From: Bacteroidetes bacterium HGW-Bacteroidetes-6
GTDB taxonomy: Bacteria > Bacteroidota > Bacteroidia > Bacteroidales > DTU049
DNA length: 32,913 nucleotides
Reading direction: 5' to 3'
NCBI GenBank assembly: GCA_002842495.1
Contig: PHDB01000042.1
Location: 1 to 32,913 of the forward strand
Shown: in pieces, positions 24,798 to 31,382 of the stretch
Position numbering within the stretch: position 1 is the stretch's first letter
Layout: every line of letters starts with the position of its first letter
Notes under the pieces: generated by a model
The model's input: the letters and a program-made list of their open reading frames with translations, nothing else
What the model was told of the DNA's origin: nothing
Databases searched by the model: none
Position numbers and translations under genes: made by a program

Positions 24798-24805
24798 CAA
24801 AAATA
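24798..24805 (-). promoter_or_regulatory. -7 element of the ispE promoter
   Basis: TATTTTTG on the minus strand matches TAnnTTTG exactly, five bases before the ATG, which predicts a leaderless or nearly leaderless mRNA. A TTG lies 26 bp upstream of the element, slightly beyond the usual spacing. Confidence 0.5.
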
Positions 24806-24860
24806 GAGAAAAATACATAATAAAAGACATCCAATTATGCAATGGAATACTGTTAATGCA

Positions 24861-24886
24861 AAAAAGCAGACTAACATCTGCTTTTT
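24861..24886 (-). terminator. Terminator of the tRNA-Leu operon
   Basis: A perfect 10-bp stem (24861-24870 with 24877-24886), a 6-nt loop, ending in five T on the minus strand. It starts one base after the 3' end of tRNA-Leu(CAG), so processing and termination signals are tightly packed. Confidence 0.8.
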
Positions 24887-24887
24887 G

Positions 24888-24971
24888 TGCCCGGAACAGG
24901 ACTCGAACCTGCACATCCTTGCGAATACTAGTCCCTGAAACTAGCGCGTCTACCAATTCCGCCATCCGGGC
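24888..24971 (-). tRNA. tRNA-Leu (anticodon CAG)
   Basis: 84 nt. The acceptor stem GCCCGGA pairs with TCCGGGC, followed by discriminator A. The D-arm contains AATTGGTAGAC. Anticodon stem CTAGT/ACTAG holds loop TTCAGGG with anticodon CAG. A long variable arm, typical of tRNA-Leu (class II), includes TTCGCAA, and the T-arm contains GTTCGAGTC. The 3' CCA is not encoded. It reads CUG codons. Confidence 0.95.
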
Positions 24972-25064
24972 AGATTTTTGTCAAAAGTGGAAAGTTTGTC
25001 AAGTTAAAAGTATCTATTACTGAATACAACCAACTTTTATCTTTTTACTTTAAACTTAAAATAG

Positions 25065-25148
25065 TGCCCAGGACAAGACTCGAACTTGCACAACCTTGCG
25101 GTCACCAGCCCCTCAAGCTGGCGTGTCTACCAATTTCACCACCTGGGC
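25065..25148 (-). tRNA. tRNA-Leu (anticodon GAG)
   Basis: 84 nt. Acceptor GCCCAGG/CCTGGGC with discriminator A, D-arm AATTGGTAGAC, anticodon stem CCAGC/GCTGG with loop TTGAGGG (anticodon GAG), a class II variable arm and T-arm GTTCGAGTC. The 3' CCA is not encoded. It reads CUU/CUC. It is transcribed first, 93 bp upstream of tRNA-Leu(CAG), and the two are similar along most of their length. Confidence 0.95.
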
Positions 25149-25186
25149 AGAAAGATAAAGAGCTATTCTTATTGATTAAGGGACTG

Positions 25187-25215
25187 CAAAATTATAAAAA
25201 AACTCAATACTCAAA
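25187..25215 (-). promoter_or_regulatory. Promoter of the tRNA-Leu pair
   Basis: On the minus strand TTTG (25212-25215), a 17-bp spacer and TAATTTTG (25187-25194) match both halves of the Bacteroidota promoter. The mature tRNA-Leu(GAG) begins about 38 bp downstream of the -7 element. This is the most complete promoter in the window. Confidence 0.7.
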
Positions 25216-25236
25216 CATTTTTCGAAAAATATTTTT

Positions 25237-25599
25237 TCAGCCTCCAGCCCGTTTTGCTTTATAGCCTTTTTCTATGAGGAATTTTACCACTTTGTCGGCT
25301 ACATGGCCTTGCAAAATGATTTCGCCATCTTTTTCACTTCCTCCTGTTCCGCAAAATGTTTTCAATTGCTTTCCCAGCTCTTTTAGCTCTTGAATGCTTC
25401 CTTCGAAACCTTTAATAATAGTTGCAACTTTGCCCCCACGGTGATTTTTCTCAATCCATACACGCAGGTTTTGTTCCTTCGGAGGAACTGTATTGTTGTT
25501 GTTGTTGTCCGGAGTTTCGATTTTTTTTTGCATTTCCGGATTGGTGCTATACACCAGGTTGCCGAGTTCGCCAAATCCTGATAATTTTTGTTTTGCCAT
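25237..25599 (-). CDS. SUI1/YciH family translation-initiation-like factor
   Basis: 120 residues. The C-terminal half (about 43-118) is the SUI1/eIF1 fold: LRVWIEKNHRGGKVATIIKG, the FCGTGGS loop and a C-terminal GHVADKVVKFLIEKGYKAK. Bacterial YciH proteins resemble eIF1 and are thought to act on the small ribosomal subunit during initiation. The N-terminal 40 residues are a low-complexity linker with five consecutive Asn. It is the third gene of the minus-strand operon, 10 bp after the lipid-kinase gene, and the tRNA-Leu promoter starts just beyond its stop. Confidence 0.92.
   Translation of the reverse strand: MAKQKLSGFGELGNLVYSTNPEMQKKIETPDNNNNNTVPPKEQNLRVWIEKNHRGGKVATIIKGFEGSIQELKELGKQLKTFCGTGGSEKDGEIILQGHVADKVVKFLIEKGYKAKRAGG
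25493..25507 (-). repeat. Trinucleotide repeat in the SUI1 gene
   Basis: Five tandem TTG units on the plus strand encode the Asn run in the linker N-terminal to the SUI1 domain. Slippage would change linker length in frame. Confidence 0.7.
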
Positions 25600-25609
25600 A
25601 TTTCTTTAG

Positions 25610-26491
25610 TTAAACATGGATATTAAGTGAAGCCGGAATCATTTCGAAAACAATTTTTGATTTTTCGAGAATATAGGGATCTCCATCGAAATGAATGAAA
25701 GCTGGTAGAGATGTTTCGACCTCAATTCTATTGGTTCGATAGATTTTCAGGAATCGGGTTCTGTCCATCTTCTTTAGAAAAAGCATAGGAGCCAGAAATA
25801 CAGCAGCTACAGCGGCAGGTTTGCGCATGATGCATAAATCGATTAATCCATCGCTGATATTGGCTTTTGGTGCGATTGATGTGTTATTGCCAAATTGGTT
25901 TGAATTGGCAAATGTAATCATCAACGCATGTGTTTCGAACTTTTGTTCGCCTAAGTTGATTTTGTAGTGCTGTGGTTTATAGCGGACATAGTTTTTTAGT
26001 ACAGCCTTCACATAATTCCGGAATCCCCGATTCTTCATTTCAGAGAACCTGTGGGCAATAAAAGCATCGAAGCCTACTCCAGCAACACTGAAAAATGGCT
26101 TTCCATTTAATAATCCGGTATCGGTTCTCACAATTTCATCCCCGAAAGCAATATCAAGTGCGTTACTCAGCTTTTTGGGCAGTTTGAGATGGCGGGCCAG
26201 GCCATTTCCGCTTCCCAAAGCTAATATACCCAACGAAACATGATCGAATTCAATTAAAACGCCGGCAACCTCGTTGATAGTCCCGTCTCCACCTGCTACA
26301 ACAAAATGATTGAAACCTGCTTCGGCATGTTGGCGTGTAAGACCAATTGCATGCCCAATATGAGTGGTTTTTACTATTTTGCATTCAATTTTGTTTTTTG
26401 CAAAATAGGTAGAAATGAACAGCAACAGTTTTTCTTTGTTGTGTATGCCCGAAACCGGATTTATGATTAAAACACTTTTTCGTTGTTTCAT
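25610..26491 (-). CDS. YegS/DgkB-type diacylglycerol (lipid) kinase
   Basis: 293 residues, the normal length for the family. The DAGK catalytic domain shows INPVSG near the N-terminus, the nucleotide-binding GGDGTINEVAG, LGSGNGLARHL, and FFSVAGVGFDA, with FDGDPY near the C-terminus. It is predicted to phosphorylate diacylglycerol or a related lipid at the inner membrane. The ATG overlaps the stop of the upstream LTA-synthase-like gene by 4 bp (ATGA), which implies translational coupling. LtaS-type enzymes release diacylglycerol, so recycling to phosphatidate is a plausible shared job (inference). Confidence 0.93.
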   Translation of the reverse strand: MKQRKSVLIINPVSGIHNKEKLLLFISTYFAKNKIECKIVKTTHIGHAIGLTRQHAEAGFNHFVVAGGDGTINEVAGVLIEFDHVSLGILALGSGNGLARHLKLPKKLSNALDIAFGDEIVRTDTGLLNGKPFFSVAGVGFDAFIAHRFSEMKNRGFRNYVKAVLKNYVRYKPQHYKINLGEQKFETHALMITFANSNQFGNNTSIAPKANISDGLIDLCIMRKPAAVAAVFLAPMLFLKKMDRTRFLKIYRTNRIEVETSLPAFIHFDGDPYILEKSKIVFEMIPASLNIHV

Positions 26492-28398
26492 TTTTTTGTA
26501 AGCCGGTTGTCGATTGTTCTATTGTTGAATTGTTGAATAATGGCTTTTAGCAAATCAAAATTGCTTTCTTCGTTCTCAATACCTATTGCTGCTTGCGTAT
26601 TGTTTCTGCAATCAAAATATTCTTTTTGGCTATGCTGCATTTCACCATCAAATTCAATAAAGATATTTCCACGAATAACCATTTGATAAATAAGATTGGT
26701 TTGCATAACAGCAAAACGCCGAGCAGATAAATCGAAGACGCTGTTTCCGAATGAATATATAGTATCGTTGAGGTTGAGATAATCTGCAATTGAAGGTAGA
26801 ATATCAGTTTGCTGGCAAATAATTTCGTTCCGCCCAACCAGATTGCTATCCGAAGGGTTGAACCAAATCATCGGGATGGCATAATTGTTCGGATACCGGG
26901 CAAAACAATCCGAATATAACTCGCTGGTATGATCGGCTGTGATAATAAACAATGTGTTTTTGTACCACGATGTATGCGATACTGTTTCAAAAAAATGCCG
27001 CAAAGCAAAATCGGCATATGCTATGGTTTCGTCTATTTCTTTCGGCCCTTTTGGAAATCGGCCTTGGTGTTGCTTGGGTATTGTGTAGGGATGATGCGAT
27101 GAAAGGGTGAATACGCAGGTTGTAAAAGGTTCTTTGAATTCGTTTGTTTTACGAATCAGAAATTGGAGAAATGGTTCATCGAAAATACCCCAGCGGCCAT
27201 CAAAGTCCGATTCGCTTCCATCGTATTCGTTTTTACCGAAGTATTTATTGTAACCAGCCGCACCCGCAAAACCGTCGAAATTCATTGTTCCATTAAAACC
27301 TCCATGAAAAAAGGCACTGGAATATCCGTACTTTTTGAGCATGCTGGCAACACCGGCAATGTTATTGCCCGAATACATTGATGTTACAAATGGATTTTGC
27401 ATTATAGGAGGAATACTGCTTATGACGGCAGGAATACCTTCAAGACTTTTTTTGCCATTGGCAAACATATTCGAAAACAGCATAGAGCTACGCGAAAGCG
27501 AATCGAGAAATGGTGTAAACGACTGAAGACCATTATTGAGGCAGCCCATGTGTTCGGCAGAAAGACTTTCAACAATTATAATGACTACGTTTGTTTTTTT
27601 TACGGGTTCGTTGGATACGTTGTAATAATGTATCGGCGAAAATATGTATTCGACTTCGTCTTTGGAAAAATATGATTTTTTCTCCAGATCTTCTTTTCCG
27701 TATGTTTTGATAATCGTAAAAGTTGAATTCACTACAAGTGCAGCATATTCAGGTCCGGCAATACGAGTAGCATGTAGTATACTCAAAGGTCTGATGCGAA
27801 AACTTCCGCGTCCACCTGTAACAAGCAGAGCAACGAAAATAAGTCCAAAAACCAATTGTTTCCAATATTTAATTTGAATGAGGCTCAACTTTTTCAAGAA
27901 AATGGTTTTCTGAAGCGCAAATAGCAAAATAGCTATTAAAGCCAGAAAGATGAGTAGCATGTACCAGAAGTCGGCAAGAAATTGCCCCGTTAATCCCCCC
28001 ATTTCGTCCTTCATGGCACCCATGAGATTGAAAATATCGGCTGTGGTACGTTTCAGAGTAAACCGAAAGTAAATCACATCAATTATACTTGGAGCCAGTA
28101 ATGCAATATTGAGAACAATGAGCCAGCTCTTCAAAACGATTTTGAGAATTTTTTTCTGTAGAACCCGAATCGGAATAAAAAGAAACGGAATAGCAAGCAG
28201 ATGAACAAGACAGAAAGTGCTGAAATCGAATAGCATGCCTCCCCATAAAACGGTATTGAACATTCGAAAACCCAGAGGTGCAAAAAGTGATGGGTTAAAT
28301 AAGAGCAACATAAAGCGGGCAACCGACAGCAGAAGTACCGACACCAGCGCGTATTTTACAACTGCTGCAGCTATTCCTCTCGTCAGTTTGGCTTTCAT
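26488..28398 (-). CDS. LTA synthase-like membrane phosphotransferase/sulfatase
   Basis: 636 residues. About five membrane helices (first about 200 residues) precede a periplasmic alkaline-phosphatase/sulfatase-fold domain (about 260-560). Catalytic motifs: metal-binding VIIIVESLSAEHMG, nucleophile Ser318 in NGKKSLEGIPA (Thr in classical LtaS), HHPYTIPK, and ITADHTSELYSD. LtaS-family enzymes move glycerophosphate (EptA-like relatives move phosphoethanolamine) from a phospholipid to an acceptor, leaving diacylglycerol. In a Gram-negative host the acceptor is unknown; a membrane-anchored sulfatase role cannot be excluded. It is first in the operon, overlaps the lipid-kinase gene by 4 bp and has a -7 element 4 nt before the ATG. 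Confidence 0.9.
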   Translation of the reverse strand: MKAKLTRGIAAAVVKYALVSVLLLSVARFMLLLFNPSLFAPLGFRMFNTVLWGGMLFDFSTFCLVHLLAIPFLFIPIRVLQKKILKIVLKSWLIVLNIALLAPSIIDVIYFRFTLKRTTADIFNLMGAMKDEMGGLTGQFLADFWYMLLIFLALIAILLFALQKTIFLKKLSLIQIKYWKQLVFGLIFVALLVTGGRGSFRIRPLSILHATRIAGPEYAALVVNSTFTIIKTYGKEDLEKKSYFSKDEVEYIFSPIHYYNVSNEPVKKTNVVIIIVESLSAEHMGCLNNGLQSFTPFLDSLSRSSMLFSNMFANGKKSLEGIPAVISSIPPIMQNPFVTSMYSGNNIAGVASMLKKYGYSSAFFHGGFNGTMNFDGFAGAAGYNKYFGKNEYDGSESDFDGRWGIFDEPFLQFLIRKTNEFKEPFTTCVFTLSSHHPYTIPKQHQGRFPKGPKEIDETIAYADFALRHFFETVSHTSWYKNTLFIITADHTSELYSDCFARYPNNYAIPMIWFNPSDSNLVGRNEIICQQTDILPSIADYLNLNDTIYSFGNSVFDLSARRFAVMQTNLIYQMVIRGNIFIEFDGEMQHSQKEYFDCRNNTQAAIGIENEESNFDLLKAIIQQFNNRTIDNRLTKK

Positions 28399-28402
28399 GC
28401 TT

Positions 28403-28410
28403 CAAAAGTA
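28403..28410 (-). promoter_or_regulatory. -7 element of the LTA-synthase-like operon
   Basis: TACTTTTG on the minus strand is an exact TAnnTTTG match, 4 nt before the ATG. It lies immediately downstream of the upstream gene's terminator, in the only space available for a promoter. No -33 TTG at normal distance, because the terminator stem occupies that place. Confidence 0.45.
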
Positions 28411-28417
28411 AATAAAA

Positions 28418-28447
28418 AAAAGACTGCTCTGAAAAGAGCAGTCTTTT
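28418..28447 (-). terminator. Intrinsic terminator of the BT_2262-like lipoprotein gene
   Basis: A perfect 13-bp stem (28418-28430 with 28435-28447), a 4-nt loop, and T residues after the stem on the minus strand. It begins 20 bp after the stop at 28468. Confidence 0.9.
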
Positions 28448-28467
28448 GTATTAATTCTTGGTGAAAA

Positions 28468-29151
28468 TTAATTTTTTGTGTAGGTAGCAACAACCTGATC
28501 CACCTGGCCACCGCCATAGTTGATAGTGAATGACAAAGTAACAATTCTTGAAACTGTAGCACTAACAACTTCAAAAGCATTCAGTGTTGTTCCTGTGATG
28601 TCGGCAGAGGTAGCTGTGCCATCACCGTCCCAATCGTAACTTTTTGTTTCGTTGAACGAAATGCTCGAACCCGTAACTGTAGCAGAAACAGTCAGGTTAG
28701 GATAGTAATTGAAGTCGGAGATGATGATTTTGTTATAATCAACACCTGAAGCAGTAACAACTTCGGTATAGTCATAAGTTCCGGCACCAGCACCTGTAAC
28801 AACAGCGTGAACACTGTAAGAACCAGCAAGAGCATTAGCGCGAACATAAACCATACGAGTTTCTGTTGTTGAGTTTCCAGCTTCGTCAGAAACAGTGTAA
28901 GTGATTTCGTAAGCACCAACCTGACTTGTGTTAACAGTACCTGTAACAGTTACTTGTGAAGTGAGATCACCGTCTTTATCGTCGTTAGCTGTGAATCCTG
29001 GATCGGTATAAGTAGCACCTAAATCAAGAGTCATAGTTGCACCACCGGTAAGGGTAATTGTTGGGTTGGTGATGTCATCTTCGGTACACGAAACACCGAT
29101 AAAAGCTATTACTACAATAGCTGCTGCGATTTTTGCAAAGGTTTTTTTCAT
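28468..29151 (-). CDS. BT_2262-like lipoprotein with Cry22-type Ig domain
   Basis: 227 residues from the ATG at 29151 (MKKTFAKIAAAIVVIAFIGV); the frame's upstream TTG is rejected. The lipobox Cys is in IGVSCTEDD. The acidic residues at +3 to +5 after the Cys resemble the surface-export signal of Bacteroidota lipoproteins, so display outside the cell is likely. Next is a DUF5011/Cry22-like Ig domain (about 30-105: ATYTDPGFTANDDKDGDLT, GAYEITYTVSDEAGN), then a C-terminal beta-rich domain like DUF5012/BT_2262 (about 110-227). The ligand is unknown; relatives often sit with SusC/D systems, absent here. It is monocistronic with its own -7 element and terminator. Confidence 0.85.
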   Translation of the reverse strand: MKKTFAKIAAAIVVIAFIGVSCTEDDITNPTITLTGGATMTLDLGATYTDPGFTANDDKDGDLTSQVTVTGTVNTSQVGAYEITYTVSDEAGNSTTETRMVYVRANALAGSYSVHAVVTGAGAGTYDYTEVVTASGVDYNKIIISDFNYYPNLTVSATVTGSSISFNETKSYDWDGDGTATSADITGTTLNAFEVVSATVSRIVTLSFTINYGGGQVDQVVATYTKN

Positions 29152-29174
29152 GGTTTTCAACTTTTTTTGTTTGA

Positions 29175-29182
29175 CAAATGTA
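29175..29182 (-). promoter_or_regulatory. -7 element of the BT_2262-like lipoprotein gene
   Basis: TACATTTG on the minus strand is an exact TAnnTTTG match, 23 nt before the ATG at 29151. The -33 side is a long homopolymeric A/T tract without TTG. Confidence 0.55.
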
Positions 29183-29214
29183 CGATTTTTTTTTTTTTAT
29201 GAATAAAAATGTAT

Positions 29215-29222
29215 TAATTTTG
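29215..29222 (+). promoter_or_regulatory. -7 element of the small-lipoprotein pair
   Basis: TAATTTTG is an exact TAnnTTTG match, 29 nt before the ATG at 29252. A run of about 14 T just upstream (29186-29199) replaces a recognisable -33 box. It is divergent from the element at 29175, with only 32 bp between them. Confidence 0.55.
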
Positions 29223-29251
29223 CACGGTTAAACCAAAAAAACAAACCAGTT

Positions 29252-29464
29252 ATGAAAAACATTTTTGCAATTCTCGCTCTCGTTGGTATGGTAGCACTTG
29301 TTTCGTGCGGTGGTTCGAAAAAAGATGATGAAAAAGCTAAACAAGATTCAATCAAGAAAGCTGATTCATTAGCTCAGGTTGCTAAAGCTGATAGCATTGC
29401 TAAAGCTGAAGAAATGGCAGCTGCCGATACTACCGCTGTTGATTCTACCAAAGAAGTTAAGTAA
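29252..29464 (+). CDS. Small coiled-coil lipoprotein, copy 1
   Basis: 70 residues with a lipoprotein signal (MKNIFAILALVGMVALVSCGG), so the mature part is about 51 residues anchored at its Cys. It is almost all Lys, Asp, Glu, Ala and Ser with DSI/DSL spaced roughly 6-8 residues apart, as expected for an amphipathic helix or coiled coil. The signal peptide and first 20 mature residues are nearly identical to those of the next gene. There is a KKDDE stretch close to the Cys, similar in composition to lipoprotein surface-export signals but shifted by about three residues. Function unknown; a Braun-lipoprotein-like structural role is one guess. Confidence 0.8.
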   Translation: MKNIFAILALVGMVALVSCGGSKKDDEKAKQDSIKKADSLAQVAKADSIAKAEEMAAADTTAVDSTKEVK

Positions 29465-29489
29465 TTTCAAACCCCAAAAAACCTGAAAA

Positions 29490-29819
29490 ATGAAAAATCT
29501 GTTTGCAATTCTAGCACTTGTTGGCATGGTAGCTCTTGTATCATGTGGTGGTGCAAAAAAAGATGATGAAAAAGCCAAACAAGACTCAATAAAAAAGGCC
29601 GATTCATTAGCTAAAATTAAAGAAGACAGCATTAAAAAAGCCGAAGAACTCGAAAAAGCACGTCTTGATTCGATTGCTCAGGCTAAAGAAGACAGCATTA
29701 AAGCTGCTGAGAAACATGGTAACTATACCTATACTCCCAGCAACAACACTCACACAACTACAACCACAACCACAACAGCAACTACCAATACCGGTAATCC
29801 TGTTCGCGGAGGTCGCTAG
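29490..29819 (+). CDS. Small coiled-coil lipoprotein, copy 2, Thr-rich tail
   Basis: 109 residues, a paralogue of the gene 25 bp upstream (same signal peptide, lipobox VSCGG, KKDDEKAKQDSIKKADSLA). The charged helix is longer (about residues 22-76), with further DSI repeats. It then changes to an aromatic and Thr-rich tail (YTYTPSNN, a run of eight Thr) and ends NPVRGGR. The tail looks disordered and could be a surface or wall-contacting extension. Cotranscribed with copy 1; a strong terminator follows 23 bp later. Function unknown. Confidence 0.8.
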   Translation: MKNLFAILALVGMVALVSCGGAKKDDEKAKQDSIKKADSLAKIKEDSIKKAEELEKARLDSIAQAKEDSIKAAEKHGNYTYTPSNNTHTTTTTTTTATTNTGNPVRGGR

Positions 29820-29842
29820 TCATCAGTGATTGTTACTGTAAT

Positions 29843-29873
29843 AAAAAAGCCACTCTTTTAGAGTGGCTTTTTT
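29843..29873. terminator. Bidirectional terminator after the small lipoproteins
   Basis: A perfect 14-bp stem (29843-29856 with 29860-29873), a 3-nt loop, with A and T tracts at the two ends. It serves the plus-strand lipoprotein pair and, on the minus strand, the transporter and its small downstream ORF ending at 29889. Confidence 0.9.
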
Positions 29874-29888
29874 TATTTTTGTCTGTTT

Positions 29889-30011
29889 CTATAATAGCCC
29901 TGTTGCTTTGATTAGGTAATACAGCCCAACACAGATAACTGTTGCTGTAACGGCATAAAGTATTGCTATCTTAAAGCAACCTTGATCTTTGTTTTTATTT
30001 TGGGTTTCCAT
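29889..30011 (-). CDS. 40-residue predicted single-pass membrane protein
   Basis: A complete small ORF: ATG at 30011, TAG at 29889. It has a polar N-terminus (METQNKNKDQGCF), one hydrophobic helix (KIAILYAVTATVICVGLYYL) and a short end (IKATGLL). It overlaps the last 17 bp of the NhaD-like gene in another frame and fills the gap to the terminator. The overlap suggests translational coupling, and the composition is that of a real membrane micropeptide. A role as accessory or regulatory subunit of the transporter is inference. I do not recognise a family. Confidence 0.6.
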   Translation of the reverse strand: METQNKNKDQGCFKIAILYAVTATVICVGLYYLIKATGLL

Positions 30012-31308
30012 AGTTTGTGACTTCAATTTGTTTATTTTCTTTTTGTTTGTGAATAAGAGGTTGCCATGTACCTAGCCATAGCATTATAAAAAAACCGACT
30101 ACATATGCTAATGCTACATGCCATCCATATTTGATGTACTTGCCAACTGATTTTGCTTCCGGGAAAAGATTCGATAATGCAACACCAGCCGACGAACCAA
30201 ACCAAATCATCGATCCGCCAAAACCTACGGCGTACGCCAGAATTCCCCAATCGTATCCACCCTGAACCAGACAAAGCTTCGTAAGTGGAATATTATCGAA
30301 TACTGCCGAAACAAATCCCAGCGAAAGTGAACTTTGCCATGAAGCAGGCGGCAGCTCATCCACCGGCATCATACTGGCAATGGTGACAAGCGATAATAGG
30401 AAGATGCTACCCTGTAGGGCTTTGGGAAGCTCTTTCCAGGGAACCGGACGCAGTACCATACTAAGAAAAATAGCAATCCAAACCCCGGCTGCTGGTAAGT
30501 CGAATAGATAATTTGTTGTAATGGTCAAGACCAGCAACATAAATACGATGAAAATTCTTAACCAGTCAATTTTTGGATTACCAATGGGGTCTGCCGTAAT
30601 CGGATGATAACGATGTTGCTGAATAGAGCCAATAATGCCAAATATAGAAAATGCTACAAGTGAACCAATAAATGCTTTTGTGACCATTAATGGTGGTACG
30701 CCATCAATCCACATCAGGGTAGTGGTTGTATCGCCAACAACACTTCCGGCGCCTCCAGCATTCGACGCTGCAATAATGGCTGCCAGATAACCAATGTGTA
30801 GCTTGTTTTTAAATACCACTTTTGCAATAGTTCCTCCTAAAATTGCAGCTGCAATATTATCGAGGAACGACGACAAAAACATGATGAGAAATAGAAGCAT
30901 GAGTCCCCCGGTCCAATTGTCGGGTAAATATTTTGGAAGCACATCGGGAACCTTACTTTCTTCGAATATTTTGGCAAGAATGGCAAAGCCAAATAATAAA
31001 CCTGCAAGATTGAGCAGCGTTTTCCATTCTCCCGGTTCTGTTGCGCTTCCGGTAAAATGTTCGATAAATTGAAAATTAGAATCCCAGCCCAGTTTGAGTA
31101 TTAAGACGGCTATAAGGCCACTTAATGCTACCCACATGGTGTGTTTGTGAAATATAGCGACTCCAACTAATGTAAGTCCGAAAATAATAAATTCTAGACG
31201 AATGCCACCAACTACGGGTACGCCTTCATTGCCTGCGAATGCATTTGCAGACGAAATAAAAAGTAAAAGCAGTATTAGTCCGCTTTTAAAAAAAAGATTG
31301 TTTTTCAT
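29995..31308 (-). CDS. NhaD-like Na+/H+ antiporter or citrate-type transporter (IT superfamily)
   Basis: 437 residues, about 11-12 membrane helices after a signal-like N-terminal helix. The first re-entrant region (SSFLDNIAAAILGGTIAKVV) and the motif AASNAGGAGSVVGDTTTTLM closely resemble NhaD-type sodium/proton antiporters (ADN and NAGGAFSPIGDVTTT in characterised members). The second half has the matching SAVFDNIPLTKL and GFGGSMIWFGSSAGVALSN. The substrate could equally be another anion or cation of the ArsB/NhaD group. The start ATG at 31308 gives a normal N-terminus. Upstream is a perfect FNR-like dyad; downstream a 40-residue membrane ORF overlaps its 3' end. Confidence 0.9.
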   Translation of the reverse strand: MKNNLFFKSGLILLLLFISSANAFAGNEGVPVVGGIRLEFIIFGLTLVGVAIFHKHTMWVALSGLIAVLILKLGWDSNFQFIEHFTGSATEPGEWKTLLNLAGLLFGFAILAKIFEESKVPDVLPKYLPDNWTGGLMLLFLIMFLSSFLDNIAAAILGGTIAKVVFKNKLHIGYLAAIIAASNAGGAGSVVGDTTTTLMWIDGVPPLMVTKAFIGSLVAFSIFGIIGSIQQHRYHPITADPIGNPKIDWLRIFIVFMLLVLTITTNYLFDLPAAGVWIAIFLSMVLRPVPWKELPKALQGSIFLLSLVTIASMMPVDELPPASWQSSLSLGFVSAVFDNIPLTKLCLVQGGYDWGILAYAVGFGGSMIWFGSSAGVALSNLFPEAKSVGKYIKYGWHVALAYVVGFFIMLWLGTWQPLIHKQKENKQIEVTNYGNPK

Positions 31309-31334
31309 ACGGGTTTTGATTGAAATAATACAAC

Positions 31335-31353
31335 CCCATCGAAATAAGATGGG
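31335..31353. promoter_or_regulatory. 6-bp hairpin in the leader of the NhaD-like gene
   Basis: CCCATC/GATGGG with a 7-nt loop, 27-45 bp before the transporter start. No T-run follows on the minus strand, so it is not a clear terminator for the upstream gene. It may be an mRNA leader hairpin or an operator. Confidence 0.3.
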
Positions 31354-31359
31354 AAATAA

Positions 31360-31373
31360 TTGATTTATATCAA
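31360..31373. promoter_or_regulatory. FNR/CRP-family-type binding site
   Basis: TTGATTTATATCAA is a perfect TTGAT-N4-ATCAA dyad, the consensus of FNR-type regulators. It lies about 58 bp before the ATG of the NhaD-like gene and 10 bp after the stop of the upstream gene. This suggests control by oxygen or redox through a CRP/FNR homologue, which is not encoded in the window. Confidence 0.5.
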
Positions 31374-31382
31374 AATCCGGAT

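Noticed and set aside
25064..25264. 66-codon open frame on the plus strand
   Set aside because: It runs antisense through tRNA-Leu(GAG) and the tRNA promoter; it is a shadow.
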